Shown piece after piece: positions 46,414 to 55,606 of a stretch of 64,000 nucleotides of DNA. Location of the stretch: assembly GCA_038146865.1 (NCBI GenBank), contig JAYQSL010000002.1:372001-436000 (forward strand). Direction: 5' to 3'. The stretch is from GCA-2709075 sp038146865. GTDB lineage: Bacteria; Pseudomonadota; Alphaproteobacteria; MPNO01; UBA2964. How positions within the stretch are numbered: position 1 is the stretch's first letter; each line of letters begins with the position of its first letter. The notes beneath the pieces were generated by a model. The model made no database searches and had not been told where the DNA came from. It saw nothing but the letters and a program-made list of their open reading frames with translations. Made by a program: the position numbers and the translations under genes.

Positions 46414-46999
46414 AAATGCCTCCCAGAACGCTGCTGGATGGATATGACCGTTTTCGATCTGGGAGATACAAACAAGACGCTGACAAGTATGCTGCACTGG
46501 GTCAAGGCCAATCGCCAAAGTCCATGATAATCGCTTGTGCCGACTCCCGTGTTGACCCAACAACAATTTTTGATGCGGGCCCTGGCGATTTATTTATCGT
46601 AAGGAATGTTGCGAATATAGTACCGCCCTGCCAACCTTTGGAAGCATCTTTACAAGGAGTATCGGCAGCGCTTCAATTTGCCGTAGAGTCTTTAAAAGTA
46701 GAGAATATCATCGTCCTCGGCCATGCTGGCTGCGGAGGGGTGTCTGCCTCTCTGAGCTCTGCAAAAGGCCAGCCTATTGGAGACTATATTGCTCAGTGGG
46801 TAGAATTGCTTAGCCCTGCAAGAGATACTTTGCCTCCTCAGTAGCGGACAAACAAACCGCACTAGAGAAAGCTGGCGTCCAAATGTCTTTAAAAAATTTG
46901 GAGAGTTTTCCTTTTGTAACAACGGCGATAAAAAAGAAAAATCTCAGGCTTCATGGAGCTTGGTTTTGTATATCCTCTGGAGAACTAGTTTGGTTGTGA
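46410..46999 (+). pseudogene. Beta-carbonic anhydrase, one frameshift
   Basis: A beta-class carbonic anhydrase. Zinc and active-site motifs are IIACADSRVDP (Cys, Asp, Arg) and VLGHAGCGGVSA (His, Cys). After ARDTL a base is missing near 46828-46832; restoring it gives ASSVADKQTALEKAGVQMSL and continues to the stop at 46999, ending LRLHGAWFCISSGELVWL, the usual C-terminus. Restored length about 196 residues. Its ATG overlaps the stop of the DapA-like gene, so it is co-expressed; this may supply or remove bicarbonate near CO2-releasing decarboxylases (inference). Confidence 0.88.
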
Positions 47000-47044
47000 A
47001 CTCTGCGAAAGACAGTCAATTACGCCCCACCCTTGGCACCAACC

Positions 47045-48169
47045 TCAAACATCAAACTTGGACTCATCGATAAATTGACCCATTTTCGACGCAGCACCAG
47101 CCTTTTTCATCGCTTCCAGAAAAATCTGATGTACACGGGGATCCTGATTTTCATATTCAATTTGGGCACCCCCCTTATTCACATCCACATCCATTCCTAA
47201 AAAGATACGACGCTTTTCTTCCATTAAGGGATATCTTAGACCGCCGCAGGCTATTGCTAAATACCTTGAGGGATTGGGGGCTGCATTGAAATGCTGATGA
47301 AACATCATATCTGGTGGAGCAAATACTGTTCCATGAGACCAATCAACCCGAGTAAAATCCTCCTGACCTTGATACCATAGGAGCGAGTAACCATACCCTG
47401 TGACGCACATGACATGAAAATCTGCACCATGCCTATGCCCCTTCTTGTAAGTTCCAACAGGCATCTCAGACATGTGAGCATGCATGGCACCGTCGGCAAG
47501 GCAGAACATCATATTTGACCCACCGGCTCCACGGGCTGCCCAGGTATGAAGCTCGAAGCTTCTAAGGTCTGGAACAAAATTAGTTTCCCACATATGGCGA
47601 CCAGGTCTTTTTGGCAGGAAGGTTCCGTCCCCGGTGTAGTAATTATCTGACCCTTCTCTGCCCTTAAAATTAAAAGTATTCGCAAATACAAACTCGTGGT
47701 CGTGGTAGACATTAAGGATCATGGGTGAATTATTGGTAGACGAAAGTCTCGCCGGTTCCTGCCCAGAGCCATTGAAATGCTGGTATTTTGCATTCAAAGG
47801 GATGGCGAACATGCTGCCTTGCCCCCATTCAAAGCTATGCTTTGAACCGTCGGAGAGCTCTACCTGAGTACTCCCTGTGCCCGATAGGACGTAGTACACT
47901 TCCTCAAACATATGGTTACGAGGCCGCGTATTACCGCCGGGAGGCAACTCTAGTACAAAGACTGATAGCCAATCTCCTCTTCCTTTTAAATGTGCCAAGC
48001 CCCCATTGCATTCGAAATGCTCCCAAGGGCTAACCGGTAAGTCAGGTAAATGAATGCCGAAATCTTCTACGATGGGAATATTCTGTGCTTCCGCCCAATC
48101 AAGGTAGGGATCAGATAGAAATGGCCTGTCATCGACTTGAGATCTTACTTCTTCTGCAACCGCTTCCAT
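47045..48169 (-). CDS. Bicupin protein, possible dioxygenase
   Basis: A 374-residue two-cupin protein. Cupin 1 has RPRNHMFEEVYYVLSGTG, and cupin 2 has KKGHRHGADFHVMCVTGYG, with His/Glu ligands in both. The spacing resembles gentisate/salicylate-type ring-cleaving or related bicupins, but the match is not strong enough to name one. AAGAGG lies 8-9 nt before ATG. It is divergent from the alpha/beta hydrolase gene, with a palindrome between. The region's theme suggests aromatic ring modification. Confidence 0.8.
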   Translation of the reverse strand: MEAVAEEVRSQVDDRPFLSDPYLDWAEAQNIPIVEDFGIHLPDLPVSPWEHFECNGGLAHLKGRGDWLSVFVLELPPGGNTRPRNHMFEEVYYVLSGTGSTQVELSDGSKHSFEWGQGSMFAIPLNAKYQHFNGSGQEPARLSSTNNSPMILNVYHDHEFVFANTFNFKGREGSDNYYTGDGTFLPKRPGRHMWETNFVPDLRSFELHTWAARGAGGSNMMFCLADGAMHAHMSEMPVGTYKKGHRHGADFHVMCVTGYGYSLLWYQGQEDFTRVDWSHGTVFAPPDMMFHQHFNAAPNPSRYLAIACGGLRYPLMEEKRRIFLGMDVDVNKGGAQIEYENQDPRVHQIFLEAMKKAGAASKMGQFIDESKFDV

Positions 48170-48226
48170 AATAGCATCCTCTTAACTTGATATAATACTG
48201 GTTCTCATCCTCGGTAGGATCGAGCA

Positions 48227-48246
48227 TTCTCATAAACATATGAGAA
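48227..48246. promoter_or_regulatory. Palindromic operator-like site in a divergent promoter region
   Basis: TTCTCATA-aaca-TATGAGAA is an 8-bp perfect inverted repeat between the divergent bicupin and hydrolase genes. A TATAAT-like element (TATAATAC) lies 40 bp away at about 48190. It suits a dimeric regulator, but no regulator gene is next to it. Confidence 0.45.
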
Positions 48247-48344
48247 GGTTCCGTAAACATACAAGAGAGATGAGTTTAAAGGGCATTGGTAATTGAAATT
48301 AAACCGTATACCATGTCGTCTAAAATCATAGGAGCACTCAGGAC

Positions 48345-49133
48345 ATGGCGGGACCAGCGCCAATAAAGATAAATGTAAATGGCTGCGAAGTTGAAGTATT
48401 AAGACAAGGCGCAGGTACCCCCCTGCTGTTTCTGCATGGTGCTGGAGGCCTAAAAGGGTGGGCACCTTTTCTAGAAGAGCTCTCAACCAAATTCGACGTC
48501 ATCGCTCCAAGCCATCCCGGTTTCGGCCGCTCCGATACCCCGGAATGGCTAGATCATCTGTCAGATCTCGCCTTTTTTTACTGCGACTTTTTGGAACAAT
48601 TGGGATTATCTAATATTCATCTCATAGGTCACTCAATGGGCGGTTGGCTCTCAGCCGAATTGGCAGTAATGGGCACTGGTCGCTTCCAAACCCTAACGGT
48701 TGTATCAGCTGCAGGTCTGAGGGTTGTGGGCGTACCTATGGGCGATATATTTATGTGGTCCGCAGAAGAGAGAGCTCGCAAGATGGTGTTCGATAAAGAT
48801 GAAGGAGAACGCCGAGCAAATGAGAAGCTCTCTCCGGAAGATGCAGACATCGCTCTCAAAAATACGTTTACATCATCTAAGCTCTGCTGGAGCCCAAGGT
48901 TTCACAATCCGGCATTGGAAAAGCGCCTGCATCGTATAAAAATTCCGACAATGATCATGTGGGGAGAACATGATCCAGTTTTTCCGGCACCAGAGTATCC
49001 AAATGCATGGCATACAGCTATCGAAGGATCCGAACTGCGGCTATTTCCTGATTGTGCGCATTCTCCACAAAATGAGAGATTAGATGATTTTCTTGCCGGT
49101 GTTTACTCAATCACGGAAGGATCAGAACGATGA
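48345..49133 (+). CDS. Alpha/beta hydrolase
   Basis: A 262-residue alpha/beta-hydrolase. The nucleophile elbow is LIGHSMGGWLSA, with Ser; the oxyanion strand is FLHGAGGLKGW; the acid is Asp in GEHDPVFPAP and the base His in DCAHSPQNE. It is like meta-cleavage product hydrolases and general esterases. Its stop overlaps the start of the monooxygenase gene (ATGA), so the two are coupled. Likely hydrolysis of an ester or a C-C bond of a ring-cleavage product. Confidence 0.88.
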   Translation: MAGPAPIKINVNGCEVEVLRQGAGTPLLFLHGAGGLKGWAPFLEELSTKFDVIAPSHPGFGRSDTPEWLDHLSDLAFFYCDFLEQLGLSNIHLIGHSMGGWLSAELAVMGTGRFQTLTVVSAAGLRVVGVPMGDIFMWSAEERARKMVFDKDEGERRANEKLSPEDADIALKNTFTSSKLCWSPRFHNPALEKRLHRIKIPTMIMWGEHDPVFPAPEYPNAWHTAIEGSELRLFPDCAHSPQNERLDDFLAGVYSITEGSER

Positions 49134-50299
49134 AATTTTTCTTTTTCCATCTTATGCCTTACAGCGCTGTCGACCTGGATGCTATCACTGACAATACTTG
49201 GATTGTTTTTCCAAACAAACATTATGATCCCAAGGAAGGGCATAAGCTCTATAATCGCTACCTCGACGAATTAGAATATGCCGATCAACTCGGTTTTGAT
49301 GGGGTGTGTGTCAATGAACATCATCAAACCGCTTACGGGATGATGCCTCAACCTAGCGTTTTGGCCGGCGCACTCTCTCGTCGCACCGAAAATGCAAAAA
49401 TTTGCGTTTTAGGACGTGCCCTTCCCTTAACCTCCAATCCCCTGACCATCGCTGAAGAGTATGCGATGATCGACAATATAACGGGCGGCAGGCTAATTGC
49501 CGGTTTTGTGAGAGGTATAGGGTGCGAATATCACGCTATGATGGTCAATCCCGGGGAGTCCCTGTCACGGTTTCATGAAGCTCATGATCTTATTATTGAA
49601 GCCTGGACAAAGGAAGGACCATTTCCCTTTGATGGGAAACACTACCGATTGCAGTATGTAAACACCTGGCCACGACCTTACCAAGAGCCACACCCCCCGG
49701 TCTGGATACCTTCACAAGGATCGGCAGAGACAATGCTATGGGCCTCACATCCAGACAGAAAATACACTTATCTTCTCACATTTAGCCCAACTGAGTCTGT
49801 AACCAAACATCTTAATACCTATGCCGAGCAATGCGAGAAGTATGGTTATCAGTGCACTCCCTCCCAACTAGGTTGGGCTTTTCCCTGCTATGTTGCCGAG
49901 ACCGATGAAATTGCTAGAAAAGAAGCTGGTCAGCATATCGAAAATTTCTTCAATAAATTTCTGATCTCACCGATGCAGTACAAGCTGCCACCTGGCTATA
50001 GCTCCATGAATTCCTACAAAATTGTGGTTGAGAGTAAATACAAAGCTCGCGCGTCATACCTCTCCCTGGAGTCACTGATCAGTAATGGTATGTTTTTGTG
50101 CGGCAGCCCTGAAACAGTAGCCTCCCAATTAGAGGAACATCAGAGCAAAATGGGGTTTGGAAATCTTGTTACAATGCTTCAATTCGGCACGTTGCCACAT
50201 GAGCTAACAAAAAAGAATCTCGAAATTTTCTCAAAAGAGGTAATGCCTAAATTACGGCACTTGGGCAACCAATCGGGCGTTGCAGTAGCTGCAGAGTAG
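49130..50299 (+). CDS. LLM-class flavin-dependent oxidoreductase
   Basis: A 389-residue luciferase-like monooxygenase. GFDGVCVNEHHQTAYGMMPQP is the family's substrate-loop segment with the active-site His, and TGGRLIAGFVRGIGCEYHAM is the flavin-phosphate region. It is longer than the RutA-like protein at 8613-9707 and belongs to another clade of the superfamily. The start ATG overlaps the hydrolase stop. It uses FMNH2 from a reductase; the candidate flavin reductase at 58028-58507 is not adjacent. Probable role is oxygenation of the hydrolase product or substrate. Confidence 0.87.
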   Translation: MKFFFFHLMPYSAVDLDAITDNTWIVFPNKHYDPKEGHKLYNRYLDELEYADQLGFDGVCVNEHHQTAYGMMPQPSVLAGALSRRTENAKICVLGRALPLTSNPLTIAEEYAMIDNITGGRLIAGFVRGIGCEYHAMMVNPGESLSRFHEAHDLIIEAWTKEGPFPFDGKHYRLQYVNTWPRPYQEPHPPVWIPSQGSAETMLWASHPDRKYTYLLTFSPTESVTKHLNTYAEQCEKYGYQCTPSQLGWAFPCYVAETDEIARKEAGQHIENFFNKFLISPMQYKLPPGYSSMNSYKIVVESKYKARASYLSLESLISNGMFLCGSPETVASQLEEHQSKMGFGNLVTMLQFGTLPHELTKKNLEIFSKEVMPKLRHLGNQSGVAVAAE

Positions 50300-50355
50300 C
50301 GACCTAACTGAGAAAATCGCCCAAACTTTTATTTGCATGATTGTTTTGGCATAGT

Positions 50356-51273
50356 TTAGACCAAAAGACTATTCAACGCCTCCCGCTCCGACTGGGTCAT
50401 TTGCCAAGCGCTGGCCTCTGCGTTTGCTAAAAGTTGCTCTGGCCTCGTAGCGCCAGAGATCACGCAACACGTCGCTGAGTCACTCAATAACCATGATACC
50501 GCAAGCGTTAACAAATCGTGTCCTCTTGCCCTTGAGAACGACTCCAGCTTCTCCAAAATATCATATTCGGCAGCACTAGCAGCATTGTCACCCAATCTTG
50601 AACCGCTAGGAGCGGCAACCCCCCTCCGATATTTACCCGTGAGTAGGCCCCTTGCCAAAGGATAGTATGGAAGAATACCGACCTCATTGTTTTTACAAAC
50701 GTCGAGTAATTCATTCTCAATGCTCCGATCCATTAAACTCCAAGAGTTTTGAGCCGTAACAAAGCCCCCTAACCCATCTCGGCTAGCGACCCCTATTGCC
50801 TCTGTTAACTGCGAAGCAGAAAAATTTGAACATCCATAAAACCCGATTTTTCCTTCCTGCACTAATTCTTCGAGTGCATGAAGTGTTTCTACTATAGGAC
50901 AATTTGGATCTGGCTTGTGTAATTGATATAATTCAATGAAATCTGTTTGGAGCCGGTGACGACTTTTATCGATAGCAACACGAATATTTTCACGGGTTCC
51001 ATGGCTCTTCCCTGAGTAAAGACTGCCCCACCCAAACTTGGTTGCGATAACAATTTTGTTTCGCCTTCCTTTTACTGCCCGGCCGATAAATTCCTCCGAT
51101 AAACCATTTCCATAACTATCGGCTGTATCGAAAAATGTTATGTAATTGTCGATTGCACTATCAATCACCGATTTTGTTTGTTTTTCATCAATTCTGCGCC
51201 CAAAGGCATTACAGCCAAGCCCCACGACAGGAACATCGATAGCGTTTTGTTTTCCAAGTTTTCTAAATTCCAT
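50356..51273 (-). CDS. Aldo/keto reductase
   Basis: A 305-residue NADPH-dependent AKR barrel. The catalytic Asp/Tyr are in FFDTADSYGNGLSE, Lys in VIATKFGW and His in LYQLHKPD; the cofactor end is VISGATRPEQLLANA. It is convergent with the monooxygenase gene. It looks like the general YhdN/AKR11-13 type. Substrate unknown. Confidence 0.9.
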   Translation of the reverse strand: MEFRKLGKQNAIDVPVVGLGCNAFGRRIDEKQTKSVIDSAIDNYITFFDTADSYGNGLSEEFIGRAVKGRRNKIVIATKFGWGSLYSGKSHGTRENIRVAIDKSRHRLQTDFIELYQLHKPDPNCPIVETLHALEELVQEGKIGFYGCSNFSASQLTEAIGVASRDGLGGFVTAQNSWSLMDRSIENELLDVCKNNEVGILPYYPLARGLLTGKYRRGVAAPSGSRLGDNAASAAEYDILEKLESFSRARGHDLLTLAVSWLLSDSATCCVISGATRPEQLLANAEASAWQMTQSEREALNSLLV

Positions 51274-51452
51274 GCTAACCCATCCAGATTTTATGTTTCT
51301 TCAAGAATTATTTTAAGTGAATATGGGGACTAGTCTTAAATATGATTTTGAGACTCCGACGGGCGCAGCCAAGGTCACAATTTTAATCACTCGATCTACT
51401 ATTTGAGGTCCCGCCCACTGATCACTGGTTCTCCAAACTTCCCCTATTTTAT

Positions 51453-52415
51453 TTAACCGGCTCTTTCAATGTGCAAGGGAGTTCGCGGGCACCTATATTT
51501 TGTTACATCCTCGTCCAGAAGCTCAGCCACCATGTACTGACCTCGACGGCCTGACCGGCAAAGCCAGTGAATCATTTTTTCCCTGTTTCTTGGAATTGCA
51601 AACGTTGTCCCGGAATATAAGACCCCGAGAACAAAGGCACCTCTTTTATTTCCTTTTTCAGCCGCTTTTAAAAGGCGCCTCAGTCCTCCAAAGGTATTTT
51701 CTGGAATATATGTGCGTATACCCGCGGGAACCGCCTCGTAGGTCTGAAGCTGTCCCAAAGCTACGCTTGCTTCAAGAGAACCACGCCTCTCAGCCTCATA
51801 AAGCAAATTTATGGCTTCCTCATGCCGATCGGTCTCAGCTAAAATAAAAATATACCCTCTAGCGAGATAAGCCATCGCATCAGCATGCCCGAGGGCAATG
51901 GCTTTCTTTGTTAATTCCAGTATTTCTTGCCTAAAATTTTGCGCGCTTCTTCTGCCTAAAAAAAGACTGAGCCGGCCCATTGCCTCTAGGTGACCCGCTC
52001 TCGCCGCCTTGAGCATACTGAAAAATGCTCGGCGGAAACGGGTCCTTCCCCAAACATTATTGTTAATCTCTCCCAACATAAAATCAGCTGCAATATATCC
52101 TTTTTCTGCTGCGCGTCTAAAATATGACTCCCCAGGAGACATCTCCCAATAGGAACGTTCCTCCAGGTCTAAAATACGTCCAACTAAAAATAAAAGCCTT
52201 GGATTCTCAGGATCTTGATCCAAAGCATTCATACAAAAAGATTTTGCTAGGCTAAGGTTTTCTATCTCAAGGACCGGATCAGCAACTCGTTCGTAGTCGT
52301 ATATAGACGAGGCGACCTTGTCACATGAGGTGACCTTTCGCGTCTCTCTAGCTTCAATTTCTGCTTCAACTATAAATATTGGAGCGAAAAAGAATACACA
52401 AAACAAAGAAAACAA
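51453..52415 (-). CDS. Secreted Sel1-repeat protein
   Basis: A 320-residue exported protein. The signal peptide covers about residues 1-18 (FSLFCVFFFAPIFIVEA). Repeats include YFRRAAEKGYIAADFMLGE, AFFSMLKAARAGHLEAMGRL and LLKAAEKGNKRGAFVLGVLY. It ends with a Cys in CRSGRRGQYMVAELL and another near the C-terminus. Sel1 solenoids bind proteins; a periplasmic scaffold or signalling part is likely. It is intact, unlike the Sel1 genes at 23-27 kb. Confidence 0.8.
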   Translation of the reverse strand: MFSLFCVFFFAPIFIVEAEIEARETRKVTSCDKVASSIYDYERVADPVLEIENLSLAKSFCMNALDQDPENPRLLFLVGRILDLEERSYWEMSPGESYFRRAAEKGYIAADFMLGEINNNVWGRTRFRRAFFSMLKAARAGHLEAMGRLSLFLGRRSAQNFRQEILELTKKAIALGHADAMAYLARGYIFILAETDRHEEAINLLYEAERRGSLEASVALGQLQTYEAVPAGIRTYIPENTFGGLRRLLKAAEKGNKRGAFVLGVLYSGTTFAIPRNREKMIHWLCRSGRRGQYMVAELLDEDVTKYRCPRTPLHIERAG

Positions 52416-52487
52416 TCTAAACGTGACCTAGCCCCCATTCATAATAACAACTCAGAACAACTCGGAATTTTTTTGGCCCTCTCTCCA

Positions 52488-53308
52488 TTAAACCGCGTCC
52501 TGCGCTAAAATAGTGGCCTCTGGGTTACGATATGCCTGCTGAACGCGCGCCAATTCCTCCATTGCCAAGGGATCAAAATCGAACTTGGGTCTCTATTTAG
52601 TTCCCAATGACCCGGATTTTCGCCCGCAATCAGAACGCCCGATTTAAGACCCGTTAGCGGGATCGCTTCCGCTGGAACACAAGCAAGTGAAATCCCTAGT
52701 CGCCGTTTATATGATTTATTTGGCCCCGATCCGTGCACCACCATTTCGTGATGAACCGAAATTTGTCCGGCCGATATGGGCGCAGCGATCGCCTGACTTT
52801 CGTCCACATCCACGACAGTTTGACCCCGGGAAAGGAGGTTATCCTCAGCAAAGGTCTCTTTGTGACGAACTTTTGGATCGCGGTGACTTCCTGGAATGAA
52901 TTGCATACACCCCATTTCTGTCGAAGCGTCTGTCAGTGCCAACCATACGGTAGCACCCTCATTTCTATCGAAAGGGTTATATGCCCCATCCTGATGCCAT
53001 GATACAAATTTTCCGGTTCTCGGTGCCTTAGACCAGAAACCTGAGAGAAAAAGGATAACATTCGGCCCTACTGTATCTTGAAGAACTCCGGAGATAACAG
53101 GTTCACGTGCTAGATCCATTAACCACTTAAGTCCTAAGATGGCTCTGACTCTCAGATGCTTAGTCACACTCTCTCCAGTTTCGGTCTCAAAGGCATCACA
53201 AATATCCAAGAACCCCCTGGCACTCTCGCGGGAAATACAGTCGATCGGTGCGAGAAAACCATCACGTCTATAACTTTCTAACTGCTGTTCCGTTAGGACT
53301 TTAGGCAT
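52488..53308 (-). pseudogene. Phytanoyl-CoA dioxygenase family protein, 3' frameshift
   Basis: An Fe(II)/2-oxoglutarate-type dioxygenase. HxD is in VSWHQDGAYNPF, the distal His in MVVHGSGPNKS and the 2-oxoglutarate Arg in YKRRLGISLA. At about 52586 one T is missing on the plus strand: restoring it changes RDPSSILI to RDPKFDFDPLAMEELARVQ and gives the stop at 52488 (ending TILAQDAV). As written the gene would end in unrelated residues at 52505. Restored length about 273. GAGG precedes ATG. It is one of two oxygenases in tandem with a transporter. Confidence 0.85.
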
Positions 53309-53323
53309 CTTGAATTCCTCGAC

Positions 53324-54148
53324 TTAATTTCGGTGTAAAGAGTCCTTAATAGTTACTCTACGCATCATACGACGCTCATTCGGCGCAAAGAAAGTCCGAG
53401 CATGGGCAGAGCTTCGATTATCCCACATGATAAGATCTCCTTTAGTCCAAACATGTTCGTAAATGTGTTCCGGATCCTCCAGAACTGAAAACAAATAGGA
53501 CAGAATTTCATCACTTTCTAAGTCTTTTAAACCTTCAACACGAATAGTCATCAGCCGATTAACAAAAAGACATTTTTTTCCGCTTTCTGGATGTTTTCGC
53601 ACTATTGCGTGAGAGTATCGCGGCGCATCGGGTTTGAGTGTCTCCGGTCTCTGGGTGGGATCACTTGCGTAACTATAGTAATGAATAGCATTCAACCCTT
53701 CTATACGCTTTTTCCATTCATTGGGGAGGCGTTCGTAAGCTGCAAAACCATTTGCGAAAAGCGTATTCCCTCCATGCCTTGGAACCTCCAACGCATACAG
53801 AGTCGATCCCAAACACGGGTTCGGATAATAGCATTGATCATAGTGAAACATCATTTCACCATCCTCAAGCGCTGTGGTTTTTCCGGTATTTGAAACGTTT
53901 GTAATAAGTAATACTGAGGGATGCTCTTTATCTTGCGATACAGCTGACCTCACCAACTCTAGATCACCAAAATGTCGACAAAATTCTTCCTGCGCACTCT
54001 CAGAAACAACTTGCGATGGGAAGATCAGCACGAGATGTTCTAAAAGTGCTTTTTTGATATCAAGAGCCGTCGTAATATCTATCCCGCTCCCGATATCTAC
54101 TCCCCTTACTTCAGCAGCAATATCCGGATGAAGTTTTTTTATGTGCAT
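53324..54148 (-). CDS. TauD/TfdA-family dioxygenase
   Basis: A 274-residue Fe(II)/2-oxoglutarate oxygenase of the TauD/TfdA type. HxD is MFHYDQCYY, the distal His is in SSAHARTFF and the Arg for 2-oxoglutarate is in RRMMRRVTIKD. The N-terminal VRGVDIGSGIDI is the family's opening. It is 15 bp before the PhyH-type gene on the same strand. TauD-like enzymes oxidise sulfonates, phenoxyacids or quaternary amines; the substrate here is not known. Confidence 0.9.
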   Translation of the reverse strand: MHIKKLHPDIAAEVRGVDIGSGIDITTALDIKKALLEHLVLIFPSQVVSESAQEEFCRHFGDLELVRSAVSQDKEHPSVLLITNVSNTGKTTALEDGEMMFHYDQCYYPNPCLGSTLYALEVPRHGGNTLFANGFAAYERLPNEWKKRIEGLNAIHYYSYASDPTQRPETLKPDAPRYSHAIVRKHPESGKKCLFVNRLMTIRVEGLKDLESDEILSYLFSVLEDPEHIYEHVWTKGDLIMWDNRSSAHARTFFAPNERRMMRRVTIKDSLHRN

Positions 54149-54248
54149 AGCACTATGATCTCTCCATTTGTCGCCATGACAAATACCTGTTGCCCGACTA
54201 AACTATCTAACACCTCCCCAAAACCGCAAGAGATACATCTGAGTATAA

Positions 54249-55532
54249 ATGAGTAATAGCCCTGAAACACTGGGGACCAAAATATCTCCACGGGCTGAAT
54301 TTACGGCCTACAGCACAGCTTTCATAAGCATCGGCATGCTCCCAATGACCCAGATGCTGATCCCGTTGTGGTGCGCAGTAGAATTGGGTATGTCAGCAAC
54401 CCAGATCGGGGTAATCGCAGGCGCGCGGGCCTTCCTTGCGACGTTTTTCTCTATTCATAGTGGCGCTCTTCTCGACAGGCTAGGTGTAAGGAAGGTTAGT
54501 TCTTTGTGCGCTGCTACCAGCGTAGTTCTAATGATTTTATATCCCCTGATACCGCACACCACAGCCTCAATGCAGGCGCAATTTTTACTTATTGTGTTAC
54601 TGCAGGTCATAACAGGATTTTTGCATACAATTGGTTGGATAGGAGCTCAAACCCAAATTGGTCAATTAACCCGTGGATCACCAAAACACATGGGACGGTT
54701 TGTTTCTATTTCAAATATCTCAAATTTTGTCACGCCACCGCTGGCGGGCTGGTGCTGGGACATTGGACAAGCCTCTGCTATTGGTGGCGCCTGGATGGTA
54801 TTCACTGTAATAGCGTTATGGAACTTGGCCCTGTGGGTCTCTGTTGCCTTTATGCCTATCGCTGACGGGATTAAGGTTCCAAGAGGATTTCCCAGGATGC
54901 GTGAGTTACTGCCTTCACTAAACGACTATCGCGTAGCTTTAACATTATTCCTTATACCATCGGTTGCTTTCGTTGTTACCTGCTCATTTCTTATGAACGG
55001 CCTGATACAACTCAGGATGAATTTTTTGTCAGTCTACATGGAGTCTGTAGGATACGAGGGAACCGTGATTGGCTTGATCACTGGTTTTGCATTTCTTGTC
55101 GGGGGCATAACAGCGCTTCCAACGGAGCAGGCTAGAAAATTACTCGCACCCCATTGGATTGTAATCGCAATGGTGCTGTTATCCTCTATCGGCAACGCGC
55201 TAGTCGGAAGCTTTACAACTATTGAAGGTTTACTTTTTACAACTATTTTATTTGGCGCAGGAGTCGGTCTCGGCATGGCTTACGTACTGTCCTTGCTGTC
55301 GCGCAGCGTCCCAACAGAGCAATTCGGGCTCAGCGTAGGTTTGCGCACTACTGCCAACCGGTTTAGTGCGACCATTGTTCCGGTTATAGCCGGTCTGATT
55401 ATTGATATGGCGGGGGGCAATATAGGAACTGGTTTTCTATTTGTTTCATTATTATTCATATTTGGTGCCATAATGACCGCACTACTCTCAGCAAAATCTA
55501 GGAATATCAAGGAAACATTTGAAAAAGATTAA
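54249..55532 (+). CDS. MFS transporter
   Basis: A 427-residue major facilitator protein with 12 predicted helices. The loop 2-3 motif is GALLDRLGVRKVSS, matching the family's GxLaDrxGrrk signature, and a second copy region (VPTEQFGLSVGLRTTANRF) lies between helices 10 and 11. It is divergent from the two dioxygenase genes (100-bp gap), and probably imports or exports their substrate. Direction unknown. Confidence 0.87.
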   Translation: MSNSPETLGTKISPRAEFTAYSTAFISIGMLPMTQMLIPLWCAVELGMSATQIGVIAGARAFLATFFSIHSGALLDRLGVRKVSSLCAATSVVLMILYPLIPHTTASMQAQFLLIVLLQVITGFLHTIGWIGAQTQIGQLTRGSPKHMGRFVSISNISNFVTPPLAGWCWDIGQASAIGGAWMVFTVIALWNLALWVSVAFMPIADGIKVPRGFPRMRELLPSLNDYRVALTLFLIPSVAFVVTCSFLMNGLIQLRMNFLSVYMESVGYEGTVIGLITGFAFLVGGITALPTEQARKLLAPHWIVIAMVLLSSIGNALVGSFTTIEGLLFTTILFGAGVGLGMAYVLSLLSRSVPTEQFGLSVGLRTTANRFSATIVPVIAGLIIDMAGGNIGTGFLFVSLLFIFGAIMTALLSAKSRNIKETFEKD

Positions 55533-55606
55533 GATTGGCATGCGGCTAATTTCATGCTTCAAAAACCTTTACGTTCATCCGGTAACGGCAACCAGAGGAA
55601 AACATT

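Noticed and set aside
46838..46999. Recoding at the early stop of carbonic anhydrase
   Set aside because: The stop is TAG and the conserved C-terminus is in another frame, so a missing base explains it.
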